Shown in pieces: positions 1 through 13,821 of a DNA stretch of 64,000 bases (positions within the stretch are counted from its first letter, which is position 1; each line of letters opens with the position of its first letter). Origin of the DNA: Salvelinus alpinus (Eukaryota; Chordata; Actinopteri; Salmoniformes; Salmonidae). The position numbers and the translations under genes are program-made. Below the pieces are notes generated by a model. That model searched no databases and was not told the DNA's origin. It worked only from the letters and a program-made list of their open reading frames with translations. Where the stretch lies: NCBI RefSeq assembly GCF_045679555.1, contig NC_092087.1, forward strand, positions 20,947,925 to 21,011,924, written 5' to 3'.

Positions 1-308
1 AGCACGCACCTCGAGACGAGTATGGAGAGCTGACTCAGGTGACATTAACCTGAGGACACGCTCCGTAGGGCGAATGTCGTGCCTCATGCACCAACACAGC
101 ACCTCTCTCCTAACTCTCTCCTCCAATCTCCCCATCAACTCCTTAACTGTCTCTGCTTCACTCCCCTCCAAGTTCACCTTCTTCTCCCCGACTGGCTCTG
201 GTTCCAACCTCGGCTCTGCCGACCGTCCCGTGTGCCCCCCCCCAACAAATGTTTTCTGTGGCTGCCTCTCCTGGCCACGCTGCTTGGTCCTTTGGTGGTG
301 GGTAGTTC
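1..308 (-). other. Probable internal leader/gag remnant of an LTR element
   Basis: C-rich sequence directly abutting the LTR-like block at 309-625. Read on the minus strand it would follow the 5' LTR, the position of a leader and gag region. I see no intact gag motif, and the open frames here are short and compositionally biased. The assignment rests only on adjacency and orientation. Confidence 0.3.
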
Positions 309-625
309 TGTCACGGCCATCGTCGGAAGGAGACTAAGGTGCAGCGTGTTGAGTGTACATTTTCTTTTATTATTGTAAATGTCGCCAACAAAACAAGAAC
401 GAAGAAACATAGTGCCACTAACAAAGATAACTACCCACAAACACCAAAGGAAAAAAGGCTACCTAAGTATGATTCCCAATCAGAGACAACGATAGACAGC
501 TGTCCCTGATTGAGAACCATACCCGGCCAAAACATAGAAATAAAGAAACTAGAATGCCCACCCTAGTCACACCCTGGCCTAACCAAAATAGAGAATAAAA
601 GCCTCTCTATGGCCAGGGCGTGACA
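309..625 (-). mobile_element. LTR-like block of a Ty3/Gypsy-type retrotransposon
   Basis: A 317-bp block begins TGTCACGG and ends GCGTGACA, so both ends carry the inverted TG...CA termini usual for LTRs (TGTCACG/CGTGACA). On the minus strand it contains an AATAAA-like run near its end, as a polyadenylating LTR would. No flanking target duplication is visible (AGTTC against CACTG). It is therefore either a rearranged copy or still attached to internal sequence on its left. Confidence 0.55.
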
Positions 626-631
626 CACTGT

Positions 632-890
632 GAGGTACAGCTACCGGCTACCTCTTATTGCCACTGCGATTGAGTCAATGCACGGGGCGCGCTTCTTCAC
701 CAAACTAGATCTCAGGAGCGCTTAAAACCTGGTGCGTATCCGGGCGAGAGACGAGTGGAAGACGGCGTTCAGTACGACCTCAGGGCATTATGAGTACCTC
801 GTCATGCCGTACGGGTTGATGAATGCTCCATCAGTCTTCCAAGCCTTTGTAGACGAGATTTTCAGGGACCTGCATGGGCAGGGTGTAGGG
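632..890 (+). pseudogene. Ty3/Gypsy reverse transcriptase fragment (broken)
   Basis: Translation in one frame gives a recognisable stretch of gypsy-type reverse transcriptase, including [15 protein letters not shown] and [10 protein letters not shown]. These are the conserved early palm motifs that precede the catalytic YxDD motif. An in-frame TAA falls where the family has tyrosine, just after LDLRSA, and homology stops near 890, before the catalytic motif. No partner gag, protease or integrase is visible. It lies on the opposite strand to the neighbouring LTR-like block, so the two are probably remnants of different insertions or of an inverted copy. Not functional. Confidence 0.8.
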
Positions 891-990
891 AGTAAATACA
901 GTTCAAATCCCACTCCTTTTGTGATTATTATCATTATCATCATCACCATCCCTCCCCCTCCTCCTAACAATACTGTCATTTCCTTAGACT

Positions 991-3054
991 AGAACTCATA
1001 CAGACACACTTTAGTTTTGTCAACTTTGAGACCATCTTTTTGCATTTCTGCATGTGTCCAATACCTTCTTTTTCACTACACGTTCTTAAGTGCAGTTTCC
1101 CCTGTGCATCTGTGCATCCCCTAAACACAACCCAGGAACAGAGCATGGAACGGCATGCGCCATGTTTGGGTAAACTGCGTAACAAATTGGAGGGAAAGGC
1201 TACATCTGGAGACACATAGTAAACCCCCTCCTGGACAATACCATGTTTTATTATTAATAAAACAGCATAGGTCCTGGCGGTGTAACCTGCTAAAATGGGG
1301 AGCGTGCTCATCGATGATATCAAGGTGACTGAACACACACTGAGCGCTGGGTCGGGCGTCAGGAGTCTGCCCTAGCTGCATGGGGCTGGGCTCATGCTGT
1401 GGACTAGGTGCCTGGCTGCATAATTGGGAATTATTAAACATGGCTCTAGCAGGGAGGTGATCATGAAATTGTATTTTCAGTCTTGAGGGATGAAAGAATG
1501 AATTAAAATGTTCCCTTTTGTGGGAGAAAAAACCTGGCAAATGAAGAGTTGTCTTAAACCTCACATGATTACTTTTCTTTTTAAGTAACAAAGGAAATGC
1601 ATTTGGAAGGGCAGAAAGATGGATAACACATAGTTCCAGTTGTAAATTGTAAATTGTAGATTGTTGTAGATAGTAATCTGGTTAAATATTTCAATAGCAG
1701 CTGACCAACAGGGCTAAATTAAGGTTGTCCACTTTCCTAAAAGTGACAGATATTGAATCCCAAAAACTGCTCACATCAGACTGAAACAAGAGAATGGAAT
1801 TAAGAGATATGGAGAGAGATGATCTTGTTCTTAACCTTTCTGTGCTAATAAAATAATAGGAAAGTATGAAATGAAGAATACAGACCTATTATTTGTAAAT
1901 GTTTGCATGTTCTTGAATGCATCTGGACTAAGAAAGGATAAAGGCAGCTTGTGCTCCAAGACCATATGACGAGATGGGTTGTGAGTAAACACACTGACCA
2001 CAACGTCGTGCGGCAATAAAAAAGAAGGAATTAAAAGCAAATTTAATCAAATCTGAGATGCCAACTTTATAAAGACAACTTTAGAATGAACAAAATGACA
2101 ATAGTGTGGCAGGCAGCATGCGTTCCTTTTTAAATGAGCCCTTCTAAATGGAATCATTAGTTTGGAGCTTGAAGCAGAGCTTTGTTCCTCAGTAGCAGCG
2201 ATTCCAAATCACGATGGAATAATATTAACAACATAATCTAAAATGATGCTCATGAAAAAAGCAGAGTGGCTTGAGGTGGCAAAAGGAGTACTAGATATTA
2301 GTGATTGTCCAATATTGCTTATGCTCTCATGGATTACTTATCAGTCCATGCCTACGCTCTGTTTCGTTAACGGTAGGCAATGCGGCGTTTACCTCTCTTA
2401 AGGAACAAAATGTATTACTCCATCTCTCTCCATCTCGTGACGAACACACCCACACATAAACAACCCTTCCCTAGTTTTATCACTGCCTCATATAGATAAT
2501 TTCATCTGGAATGGGATGACTACTGGGAGAAAGCTCAATGAGACAGTCTCTCACAATAACAATTTCTTTAATTGTGTATTTCGGCCTTATTTCTGAAGAT
2601 CAGAACAGGTATCAGAGTCAGGAGAGAGTCAGTGGGGTAGGAATCAGGTCAACAGTGTGTAGTATCTGCAGCAGTGCTGGTCTGGGGACAGGCTTAATAA
2701 GGCCGATTGGGTAGAGAAGCAGTCAGAGTACCAAGATGGACTGGGCTAGACTAGAGGGTATCTGGTCGCTAATATGGCATCTAGTAACAAGGCAAGCATC
2801 AAGATCTTTTTCAAGAAGGCATAAGACTCCATTAAACCACTGTTATGCACCAAACCCATGTAATCATTTATTTAACCTGGGAAGGTGTATAGGAATGAAC
2901 CATGAAGTGTACGTCCTGCAACCTGCAGCTCACACCCCAGTAGGCTGTGAATATAGAACAGCACTATAGTACAGGTAGGGGGGCAGACACAGACAGCCTG
3001 GCAGTGTGACACTGAGAGCAGCCTGGGAGGCAGGAACCACATCACACAGGAGCA
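991..3054. other. Intergenic, nothing recognised
   Basis: AT-rich single-copy-looking sequence. Open frames are short and lack splice-flanked coding structure or known motifs. No transposon termini or tandem repeats were seen. Confidence 0.5.
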
Positions 3055-3132
3055 TCACACAGTACCAGTGACCTCATCAGTCTTCTTCTCCAAAGAGATA
3101 TCAACCACTGTCCTCCGCTGCCACATATAGAC
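3055..3132 (-). CDS. Possible terminal coding exon of an unknown gene
   Basis: On the minus strand an acceptor ending TCCTGACAG is followed by 25 sense codons and a TGA stop. The peptide reads VYMWQRRTVVDIS, then LEKKTDEVTGTV. It is hydrophilic and unlike the low-complexity frames around it, and its composition looks coding. I could not find upstream exons to its right, and I do not recognise the family. It could equally be chance. The call depends on the acceptor and peptide composition alone. Confidence 0.22.
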   Translation of the reverse strand, partial: VYMWQRRTVVDISLEKKTDEVTGTV

Positions 3133-3631
3133 CTGTCAGGATAGAAGAAATCACTCTGCTCTCACAAACAGTACAGTATTGGGTTATCAAACCATGTGTA
3201 AACAGTAGATGGACTTTCCTTGATCTATAGGTTTAGGGGGAAATATCTTGTATTAATACCCACCCACATATCTTTGGCCAGTGGATTATTGTCCATTAAT
3301 CACATTAGCATTTTCGCTCTGACAACAAGGTGAGTTCTTATCCCTGATCTTCAAACTGTGACTGGGGACTATTGATCTGGAGCATGTTGTCATTCAAATG
3401 ATAATTAGGAGAGGGTGAGAGGTCGGCCTCCAATCCTTTTAAACATCTAGATGAGAGTTCCTCAAGGACAATGGAAGCGGCAGGATGCATGCACTGTGTT
3501 GAGCCCTTCACGCACATCTTTATGTGCCCAAGTCCAATATACAAATTATGTAATTAATTCCAACACTCCAGTAGCTCAGTCCAACAATCAATGTAGACAA
3601 AACACTGGGAACGGAGCCCAATGCTACAGTA

Positions 3632-5473
<1,842 letters not shown>

Positions 5474-5533
<60 letters not shown>
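5474..5533. repeat. (CT)n microsatellite, 30 units
   Basis: Uninterrupted CT run of about 60 bp. It produces spurious SLSLSL and RERERE frames. Confidence 0.98.
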
Positions 5534-5537
<4 letters not shown>

Positions 5538-6549
5538 GAGTAGAGTAAATCTCAATGTCACTTAAAGTCACTTCTATAATTTATTGGCTCCTTAATACTG
5601 ATGGACAAAGGTCGTCAGCAACGCTGTGAGGTGTTCTATCAGGATTATCTGTGCGGGTCATTAACCTTGACCTGGTGTAAATGCAGCTTCCCATTGCACA
5701 CAGGTTTTATGCCCCCAAGATGTTCTCCCTGCGACAGCCACTCCACTGCCCCATCGCTCAATGCTTTAAACTTGCCTTAATTGTCATATGGCAGCCAACG
5801 CAGGTTTCCTAATTGATCTGACCTTTCATGGAGCTTTCTAGTTTTCGATCCCGCTTTCATTGTTCCATCTGGCACTTTAAAACGACATCTGGTTAACTGT
5901 ACTTTACCCGATGATCTCTGAACAGTTATTTTTTAACTGAATGTATGCTTCAACAGATGTTAGTTTTATAGATGATGGACTAAACTGCACTCCGATACAG
6001 TCCGTGTCTACAGTACTTCCCTCAGCAATTCAAATATTGACACCAGGAGTTACAAGCCTGGTCGCCAGCAAACCCTAATATTATGTTGGCTTCTTCTTTG
6101 CAGCCTATTAGGTAAACATCATTTCAGCTCTGTTTTCTCTCATCATTGCACATAAATAAAACATCAGCCTTTAGTTTATAAAGTGATAAACATTTTTTGC
6201 TGTGCAGTGTTCGGTTTTACAAATATGACTGTTGTCAGCAAGAAGACAGGCAAATTAGTTGAATAAATAATAAGAGGGCAGACGCAGGGAGAAGATGAGT
6301 ATGTGTTCAGTGGGATGTCAGTCAACAGGTTACTACAGACAGCACAGGGAGACACTCTATCCCTCTAGTCTAAATGATTATCTCTACAGGTGACACACCA
6401 GCATTTTTGCATTTATTCTGAAAAATCCAAAGATTAAATTATTCTACATCAAATGTCTACTAAAGAATACATGGCTACATATCCAGGGGCCACAATTGGG
6501 GTCCCCAATGGTTTTGTTATAATGTTTGAGCATAATAACACAGAATTAG

Positions 6550-6674
6550 CCATGGCAAAATGTGTAGCAATGCAGGAAATTAGCTTTCACATTGCAAAAT
6601 GTTCTCTTAGCTCCATGGAAGAATGTATAGAATTGCCGGAAATAAGCTGAAAAATAGCACATTTTTCTTTCTAC
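6550..6674 (+). repeat. Degenerate tandem of a dispersed ~62-bp unit
   Basis: Two imperfect copies, each starting CCATGG(C/A)A(A/G)AATGT and containing a TAG(A/C)A(A/T)TGC(A/C)GGAAAT core. The same unit occurs at 24083-24163 and 27796-27870, so it is an interspersed repeat and not local sequence. Confidence 0.7.
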
Positions 6675-7378
6675 CACCAATTCCGGAACGATTTAAGCTG
6701 CTTTCTGTGTGCTCCATCTCACATTATCTGTGGATGTTTTGTTGATTTTTACATCCCCACATAAAAACAAAATGTTCTGATCTGACGTTTTCCAATAGAT
6801 ACATTTCCTATGGCCTGGTATTTTGATGGAGAAGTGCTTGGAGATGGGTCTACCTGCAGGGTGTTACATTAATGGCATATCATTGACTGATTAAACACTT
6901 ATTGATCGCTGAGATCCGGATGATGGAGACACAGGATATTGATACTCTTACCCATGCAATTTATTCTGTCTGCTCTGTTCCATGAGGCATCAGAATACAC
7001 TAAGAACATGGGGAAATTATTTTATAGCAGAACATCTCTTAAAACACCCTTCAATTATGATAAATTGTACTTAATTCTTGGGCAGTTGCCTGATTTTACT
7101 GAGAATGAATCACATTTCTACTGTAAATTTCATCAAGCACATCCAAACTAAGATTCTTAGCTAAACAGCTATGTATGTAGAATTTAGAAAAACATAACAG
7201 AATCTGGCCTCTATTTGAAATACAATTAGATAAGTGTTTCAAACTCTCCAAGGGAATTATGTATTTCGCTAGGAGACAGGCATTGACATGCTCCAGCCTC
7301 AAGGTCAAAGTATTTTGCTCCCCTGGAACTCTCCAGCCACTGATAGGCATGTCGTCCCTCCAGAGCCCATTGAGAGTG

Positions 7379-7409
7379 AGCCTCAGCCTCAGCCTCAGCC
7401 TCAGCCCAC
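7379..7409 (+). repeat. (AGCCTC)n hexanucleotide repeat
   Basis: About five copies of AGCCTC in tandem. Confidence 0.9.
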
Positions 7410-9181
7410 CACAGAACATCTGTTCACAAACAGTCCTGATGGAGCCGTCCTGAGACCAGGCTGCCTGCCGCCCACACCACCCTATTCCCTAGCCAGGGAC
7501 AGATGGCGGCCCGTCCCCGTGGCCAAGCTGCAGTTACCTACAGTATGCTTCGTCCTCGTTCTGAGCAAATCAAGAAGCAAAGTAGCCTGCAGGTACCGCC
7601 CCAGGCAGGCCTGGGCCACTCACCGCTGACCACCCTCTGGTGGTTTCTAATGTTCCCTTCTGTCAAAAGACAAATTGTCCAACAGCCTGCTCTTTTATGA
7701 ATTCACCCCGCGGTCCATTTCTCAAAAGAGGTTAAGTAAAATCCTTGGCCTGAGCGCTCAACTTTGAGACAGAACTCTGCTCTCTGAAAAGTTGAGAGTC
7801 CAAAAGACAAAGCCAAAGGAGAAATCCACGAGGACAAAAAACAGCAATCTATTTTCATTTCCTCCACAATGACTGGTTGTCAATCACATGGCTTCAACTG
7901 GCAGACATACCTGCAGCAGTCTTGTATAAATAACTTGAAGCGTTTCTGGATTTGCAAGAGGTTGTCATCACTGGGAGAAGGTGTTAGAGTGAGTGCAGTG
8001 AGATATAAATACTGCACATCAGATCATTTTTTTCACAAATTACCAAACTATTTACAGCGGTAGTCCTAACTGCTGGATTATCAAATACAGACTATTTCCA
8101 TCTCCTGAAAAATATTTATTTTGTGTCGGTTTGAGTAAGTTGAACCTAGAATTTGAAGAGAATAAATACAGATGATGAGGTTTAACCTCTGACACTCGTC
8201 CCTTCCATCTACTGTGTAACAGTACACAACACATACTGTACACACATGCTCTGTAGCTACAATCAACCAACCTTGCAACTGCAGGTTGGACAAGGACGGG
8301 CATGCAATGTGATAGGCATTAACAGCGTAATGACATGCTATTGATTCTGTACAAAAACAAACTACTACCACAACGTTACTGGCATAGTTCTCTGAGATAA
8401 GTCTTAACACTTTTCAAACATATCAGAAACACATTGTGGATCTGCTTGGAGGTACAGTGCATTCAGAAAGTATTCAGACCCGTTGACTTATTCCACATTT
8501 TGTTACGTTACAGCCTTATTCTAAAATGTATAAAAAAAATGTTTTTACTAATCAGTACAATACCCCATAATGACAAAGCGACAAAACGACAAAGCGACAA
8601 AAAGCGACAAAACATGTTTTTAGAATTTTTTGCAAATGGATTAAAAATAAAAAACATAAATACCTTATTTACATAAGTATTCAGACCCTTTGATATGAGA
8701 CTCGAAATTGAGCTCAGGTGCATCCTGTTTCCATTGATCATTCTTGAGATGTTTATACTTCATTGGAGTCCACCTGTATTAAATTCAATTGATTGGACAT
8801 GATTTGGAAAGGCACACACCTGTCTATATAAGGTCCCACAGTTGACAGCGTCAGAGCAAAAATCAAGCCATCAGTAGGTGGCTTCCACCCGGTTGCGTAA
8901 CCCTGCACCTTAGAGGCTTCTGCCCCATATACAGTGCCAGTCAAAAGTTTGGACACACCTACTCATTCAATAGTTACTATCTTCTACATTGTAGAGTATT
9001 AGTGAATACATCAAAACTATGAAATAACACATATGTAATCATCGTAACCCCCCAAAAATTAAACAAATCAAAATATATTTTAGATTTTAGATTTTTCAAA
9101 GTAGCCACCCTTTGCCTTGATGACATCTTTGCACACTCTTGCCATCCTGTCAACCAGCTTCACCTGGAATACCTGGAGTTC

Positions 9182-9763
9182 CTACATATGCTGAGCACTT
9201 TTTGGCTTCTTTTCCTTCGATCTGTGGTCCAACTCATCCCAAACCATCTCAATTGGGTTGAGGTCGGGTGATTGCCGAGGGCAGGTCATCTGATCAGTCC
9301 CCTTCTTGGTCAAATAGCCCTTACACAGCTTGGAGGTGTGTTGGGTCATTGTCCTGTTGAAAACCAAAATGATAGTCCCACTAAACGCAAACCATATGGG
9401 ATGGCGTATAGCTGCAGAATGCTGTGGTAGCCATGCTGGTTAAGTGTGCCTTGAATTCTAAATAAATCACAGACAGTGTAACCAGCAAAGCACCCCCACA
9501 TCTCCTGCTCCATGCTTCACGGTAGGAACCACACATGCGGAGATCATCCGTTCACCTACTCTGCGCCTCACAAAGACATGGCGGTTTGAACCAAAAATCT
9601 CAAATTTGGACTCATCAGACCAAAGGACAGATTTCCACCATGCTAATGTCAATTGCTCGTGTTTCTTGGCCCAAGCAAGCCTCTTCTTATTATTGGTGTC
9701 CTTTAGTAGTGGTTTCTCTGCACTAATTCGACCATGATGCACTGTCAGAACTAGAAGCCACAA
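9182..9763 (-). pseudogene. Tc1 transposase remnant (inner element)
   Basis: Two minus-strand frames carry DDE-superfamily motifs. The upstream frame (9467-9763) has WSDESKFEIFG, which contains the second-acidic-residue region of Tc1 catalysis, and VPTVKHG. The downstream frame (9182-9367) has [15 protein letters not shown], containing the C-terminal acidic residue. Frameshifts and a LINE-tail insertion separate the pieces, and the N-terminal DNA-binding domain is not open. It cannot encode a working transposase. Confidence 0.85.
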
Positions 9764-9833
9764 TCATTTTGCTACACTCGCATTAACATCTGCTAACCAT
9801 GTGTATGTGACCAATACAATTTGATTTGATTTG
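9739..9833 (+). mobile_element. Second LINE-tail insertion, inside the inner Tc1
   Basis: About 95 bp resembling the end of the RSg-1-like tail (CTAGAAGCCACAATCATTTT then TTTGATTTGATTTGA) interrupts the transposase reading region. TGA lies on both sides, consistent with a very short target duplication. Confidence 0.65.
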
Positions 9834-10879
9834 ATGAAGGCCTGATTCACGCAGTCTCCTCTGAACAGTTGATGTTGAGATGTGGCTGTTACTTGAACTC
9901 TGTGAAGCATTTATTTGGGCTTCAATTCCTGAGGCTGGTAACTCCAGTGAACTTATCCTCTGCAGTAGAGGTAACTATGGGTCTTCCTTTCCTGTGGTGC
10001 TCATGAGAGCCAGTTTCATCATAGTGCTTGATGGTTTTTGCGACTGCACTTGAAGAAACTTTCAAAGTTCTTGAAATTTTCCGGATTGACTTGACTTTCA
10101 TGTCTTAAAGTAATGATGGACTGTCATTTCTCTTTGCTTATTTGAGCTGTTCTTGTCACAATATGGACTTGGTCTTTTACCAAATTATCTTCTGTATACC
10201 ACCCCTACCTTCTCATAACACAACTGTTTGGATCCAATGCATTAAAAAGGAAAGAAATTTCACAAATTAACTTTTAAGTAGGCACACCTGTTAATTGAAA
10301 TGCATTCCAGCTGACTACCTCATGAAGCTGGTTAAGAGAATGCCAGGCAAAGGGTGTCTACTTTGAATAATCTAAAAAATAAATACATATTTTGATTTGT
10401 TAAACACTTTTTTGGCTACTACATTATTCCGTATGTGTTATTTCATAGTTTTGATGTCTTCACTGCTATTCTACAATGTAGAAAATAGTAAAAATAAAGA
10501 ATGAGTAGGTGTGTCCAAACTTTTGACTGGTACTGTACATAGACTTGAAATCCCTGGCCACTTTAATAATGGAACATTAGTCACTTTAAAAATGTTTACA
10601 TATTTTTGCTTTACTCATCTGAAATGTATATACTGTATTCTATTCTACTGTATTTTAGTCTATGCCACTCCGACATTGCTCATCCTGACATTTATATATA
10701 CCTTAATTCCATTATTTGACTTTTAGGTTGTGTGTATTGTTGTACATTTTTAGATATCACTGTACTGTTGGAGTTAGAAACACAAGCATTTTGCTACACC
10801 CACAATAACATCTGCTAAACATGTATGTGACAAATAACATTAGATTTGATTTGATGAGGTCGAAGTAACCACCAAGACT

Positions 10880-11720
10880 CTTCCTAGAACTGTCCGCCTG
10901 GCCAAACTGAGCAATCAGGGAAGAAAGACCATGGTCAGGGAGGTGACCAATAACCCGATGGTCACTCTGATAGAGCTCCAGAGTTCCTCTGTGGAGATGG
11001 GAGAACCTTCCAGAAGGACAACCCTCTCTGCAGCACTCCACCAATCAGGCCTTTATGGTAGAGTGGCCAGACGAAAGCCACTCCTCAGTAAAAGGCACAT
11101 GACAGCCCGCTTGGAGTTTGCCGAAAGGCACTTAATGACTCTCAGACCATGAAAAACAAGATTCTCTCATCTGATGAAACCAAGATTCAACTCTTTGGCC
11201 TGAATGCCAAGCGTCATGTCTGGAGGAAACCTGGTACCATCCCTATGGTGAAGCATGGTGGTGGCAGCATCATGCTGTGGGGATGTTTTTCAACGTCAGG
11301 GACTGGGAGACTAGTCACGATTGAGGGAAAGATGAACGGAGCAAAGTACAGAGAGATCCTTGATGAAAACCTGCTCCAGAGTGCTCAAGACCTCAGACTG
11401 GGGCGAAGGTTCACCTTCCAACAGAACAACGACCCTAAGCACACAGCCAAGACAATGGATGAGTGGCTTTGGGGCAAGTCTCTGAATGTCCTTGAGTGGC
11501 GCAGCTAGAGCCCGGACTTGAACCCGATCGAATATCTGTGGAGAGACCTGAAAATAGCTGTGCAGTGACACTCCCCATCCAACCTGACAGAGCTTGAAAG
11601 GATCTGCAGAGAAGAATGGGAGAAACTCCCCAAATACAGGTGTGCCAAGCTTGTAGCGTCATACCCAAGAAGACTCGTGACTGTGATCACTGCCAAAGGT
11701 GCTTCAACAAAGTACTAACA
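10880..11720 (+). pseudogene. Tc1 transposase remnant (outer element)
   Basis: Frames at 10931-11152 and 11149-11508, and the continuation to about 11720, together give most of a Tc1 transposase: a helix-turn-helix end ([10 protein letters not shown]), the catalytic-core motif [31 protein letters not shown] and [12 protein letters not shown] frameshift at about 11150, an in-frame stop at 11506-11508 just before SPDLNPIE, and another stop further on inactivate it. The first third of the gene is absent beside the nested insertion. Confidence 0.9.
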
Positions 11721-11959
11721 AAGTACTGAGTAAAGAGTCTGAATACTTAAATGTGAATACGTAAATGTGATATTTCTGTTTTTCATTTTTAATACATTTC
11801 TAAACATTTCTAAACACCTGTTTTTGCTTTGTCATTATGGGGCATTGTGTGTAGATTGATGAGGGAGAAAAAGCTATTTAATCAATTTTAGAATAAAGCT
11901 ATAACGTAACAAAATGTGGAAAAAGTCAAGGGGTCTGAATAGTTTCTGAATGCACTGTA

Positions 11960-13577
11960 TATGCCAGGGTGTGGGTCTACTGAAGCTCAACTAGTGTCAC
12001 TGAGGTTCAGTGTGCCCGCCCCGTTGGTGCTCTGTCTCTGTTTGTTCTGCTGGTGCCCACTCAGGCCGGGCCATGGCTCAGGCACTGACCGGGCCGCCTC
12101 ACAACGGCTCATGATCAAACACCGCTCCCCACCCTTCCCCTCGCAAACCAGAGCTGTCTCTGGGGCCTCGCCAGCCGGCTGGAAACATTTGAACTAACAT
12201 TTACACCAATTATGGAGTTTTATAAACAGCAAAAATCAAGTCCAGCAGTACTTAACAGCACTATTAAAAAACTACACTGGAGCCATTAATGAGAGGATAG
12301 GCCCAAACTTGGTCAGCTGCTACATCACCAAGACAACGACTCACTGATTCTTGGACAGCGTCCAATAAATATGAAAGCATCCTGGTCTTCACACTCTTAG
12401 AAAAAAAGGTGATATCAAGAACCTAAAAGGGTTATTCGGCTGTCCCCACGTGAGAACCCTTTGAATAACCCTTTTTGGTTCCCGGTAGAACCCTTTTGGT
12501 TTCCATGACGAACCCTTTCCACAGAGTGTTCTACATGGAACCAATAAGGGTTCTGCCTGGAACTAAAAAGGGTTCTACATGGAACTAAAAAGGTTTCTCC
12601 TATTGGGACAGCCAAATAACCCTTTTGGAACCCTTTCTTCTAAGAGTTCAGTTTTCTGAGCAACACTTCAGTCTGTTTACAGTTAAACTCTGCTTTTCCA
12701 GACACACTGTGCAAGAATACACTTGACCGTGTGATGTGCTCCACTAGAGAGAGAGAAAACACCCATCTTAAAGCAGCAGGCCCCCCTCCACCAAATTGCA
12801 CTTGTGTTATTCATTCAGATTGCACTAATTAAAGCCCTACTTCACCATGAAGAGGAAGCTAGTGTTTCTTGGAGCACTCACATGCTTAATGGTGCAAAGA
12901 ATTTCTACCTGACTTGGGCATTTTCACCACAGGTATATGCCCTGACTAACAGTAGACTCTCAGTGTACTGTAAACCCTCTACTACACGACCCTGTGGTTG
13001 TAGCCATGGAAACAGCCCCATACAGGCCCAGCTGTGTACTGTAATGTGGCTTGGGTCCCAGTCAGTGAGTAGAGGGCTAGGTCTGGTGCTACAGGTCTGG
13101 GTGGGTTCCCAGACCAGTTCCCCTCCATTCCATCCAGTATGATGATCTCACTACTCCTGGAGAGTATATCAGGCAAAAGCAGCATGATCATTAAATGCTC
13201 ATGCCGGCGCCACATATCTTTTTAATTATACTCCTTCCTCTCTAGCCTTTTAATGAGAGGACTATCCACAGATAATGCGGGTAATTGGACAATGGACATC
13301 ACTCATTCAATTATTGACCAGTGAATCTGTTAAAGAATGTATGTGCAATTCTCATCTCTTTCTCAGGCTCAAGCTCTTGGGTTTAATCTACCTTAGGTAA
13401 AACATGAGACAGAGCCCTATGAAGGTGTCTATGTTGATTAACCTTGGTGTATATGTTAAGAACATCTTTACAAGCATTGAAAAGGTGGATTGATTGGATC
13501 ACCTTCCAATAGAATTTACCAAATAGTTACATTTCATCCATTAATTACATCCATTATATAGACTAGCCACTTCAACA
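11960..13577. other. Intergenic; holds one MITE
   Basis: Apart from the palindromic element at 12392-12647, no gene or repeat was recognised. Confidence 0.5.
12392..12647. mobile_element. Palindromic MITE
   Basis: About 256 bp bounded by inverted ends CTCTTAGAA and TTCTAAGAG. It is filled with alternating direct and inverted copies of GGGTTCT/AGAACCC and AACCCTTTT motifs, so either strand folds into a long hairpin. No coding capacity. The superfamily is not determined. Confidence 0.75.
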
Positions 13578-13821
13578 TACACTACATTACCAAAAGTATG
13601 TGGACACCTGCATGTTGAATATCTCATTCCAAAATCATGGGCATTAACATGGAGTTGGTCCACCCTTTGGTGCTAGACCAACCTCCACTCTTCTGGGAAG
13701 GCTTTCTACTAGATGTTGGAACATTGCTGCAGGGACTTGCTTCCAATCAGCCACAAGAGCCTTTGTGAGGACGGGCACTGATGTTGGGCAATTAGGCCTG
13801 GCTTGCAGGCCGCGTTCCAAT

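Larger units (their letters stand above)
5534..8452. other. Intergenic, no gene recognised
   Basis: Contains a degenerate two-copy repeat at 6550-6674 and a short hexanucleotide repeat at 7379-7409. Open frames here have no recognisable motifs or splice context. Confidence 0.5.
8932..10535 (-). mobile_element. Tc1/mariner element nested inside the LINE tail
   Basis: Inverted termini CAGTGCCAGTCAAAAGTTTG (left) and CAAACTTTTGACTGGTACTG (right) are flanked by TA at 8930-8931 and 10536-10537. Length is 1604 bp, close to a full Tc1 plus a roughly 95-bp insertion. The transposase runs on the minus strand and is broken. Confidence 0.95.
8872..10854 (+). mobile_element. LINE 3'-tail insertion (RSg-1-like), itself split by a Tc1
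   Basis: The sequence at 8872-8929 and the sequence at 10538-10854 read as one continuous repeat once the inner Tc1 is removed: CCCTGCACCTTAGAGGCTTC, then CATAGACTTGAAATCCCTGG, ending in the TTTGATTTGA tail typical of a common salmonid LINE. It interrupts the outer Tc1 just after the leader sequence. No reverse transcriptase is left. The RSg-1 name is from memory of the salmonid family. Confidence 0.65.
8455..11957 (+). mobile_element. Tc1/mariner element, outermost of a nested stack
   Basis: The terminal inverted repeats begin CAGTGCATTCAGAAAGTATT on the left and end with a matching ATTCAGAAACTTATT-type complement ending GCACTG on the right. Both are flanked by TA (8453-8454 and 11958-11959). 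The outer parts of the repeat also pair (ACATTTTGTTACGTTA with TAACGTAACAAAATGT). The 3.5-kb length is about twice that of a normal Tc1 because a LINE tail and a second Tc1 lie inside it. The region from the start codon to the middle of the DNA-binding domain is missing next to the LINE-tail insertion. Confidence 0.93.

Noticed and set aside
174-440. 88-codon minus-strand frame across the LTR edge
   Set aside because: Spans LTR and flanking repeat sequence, with no gag or other motif.
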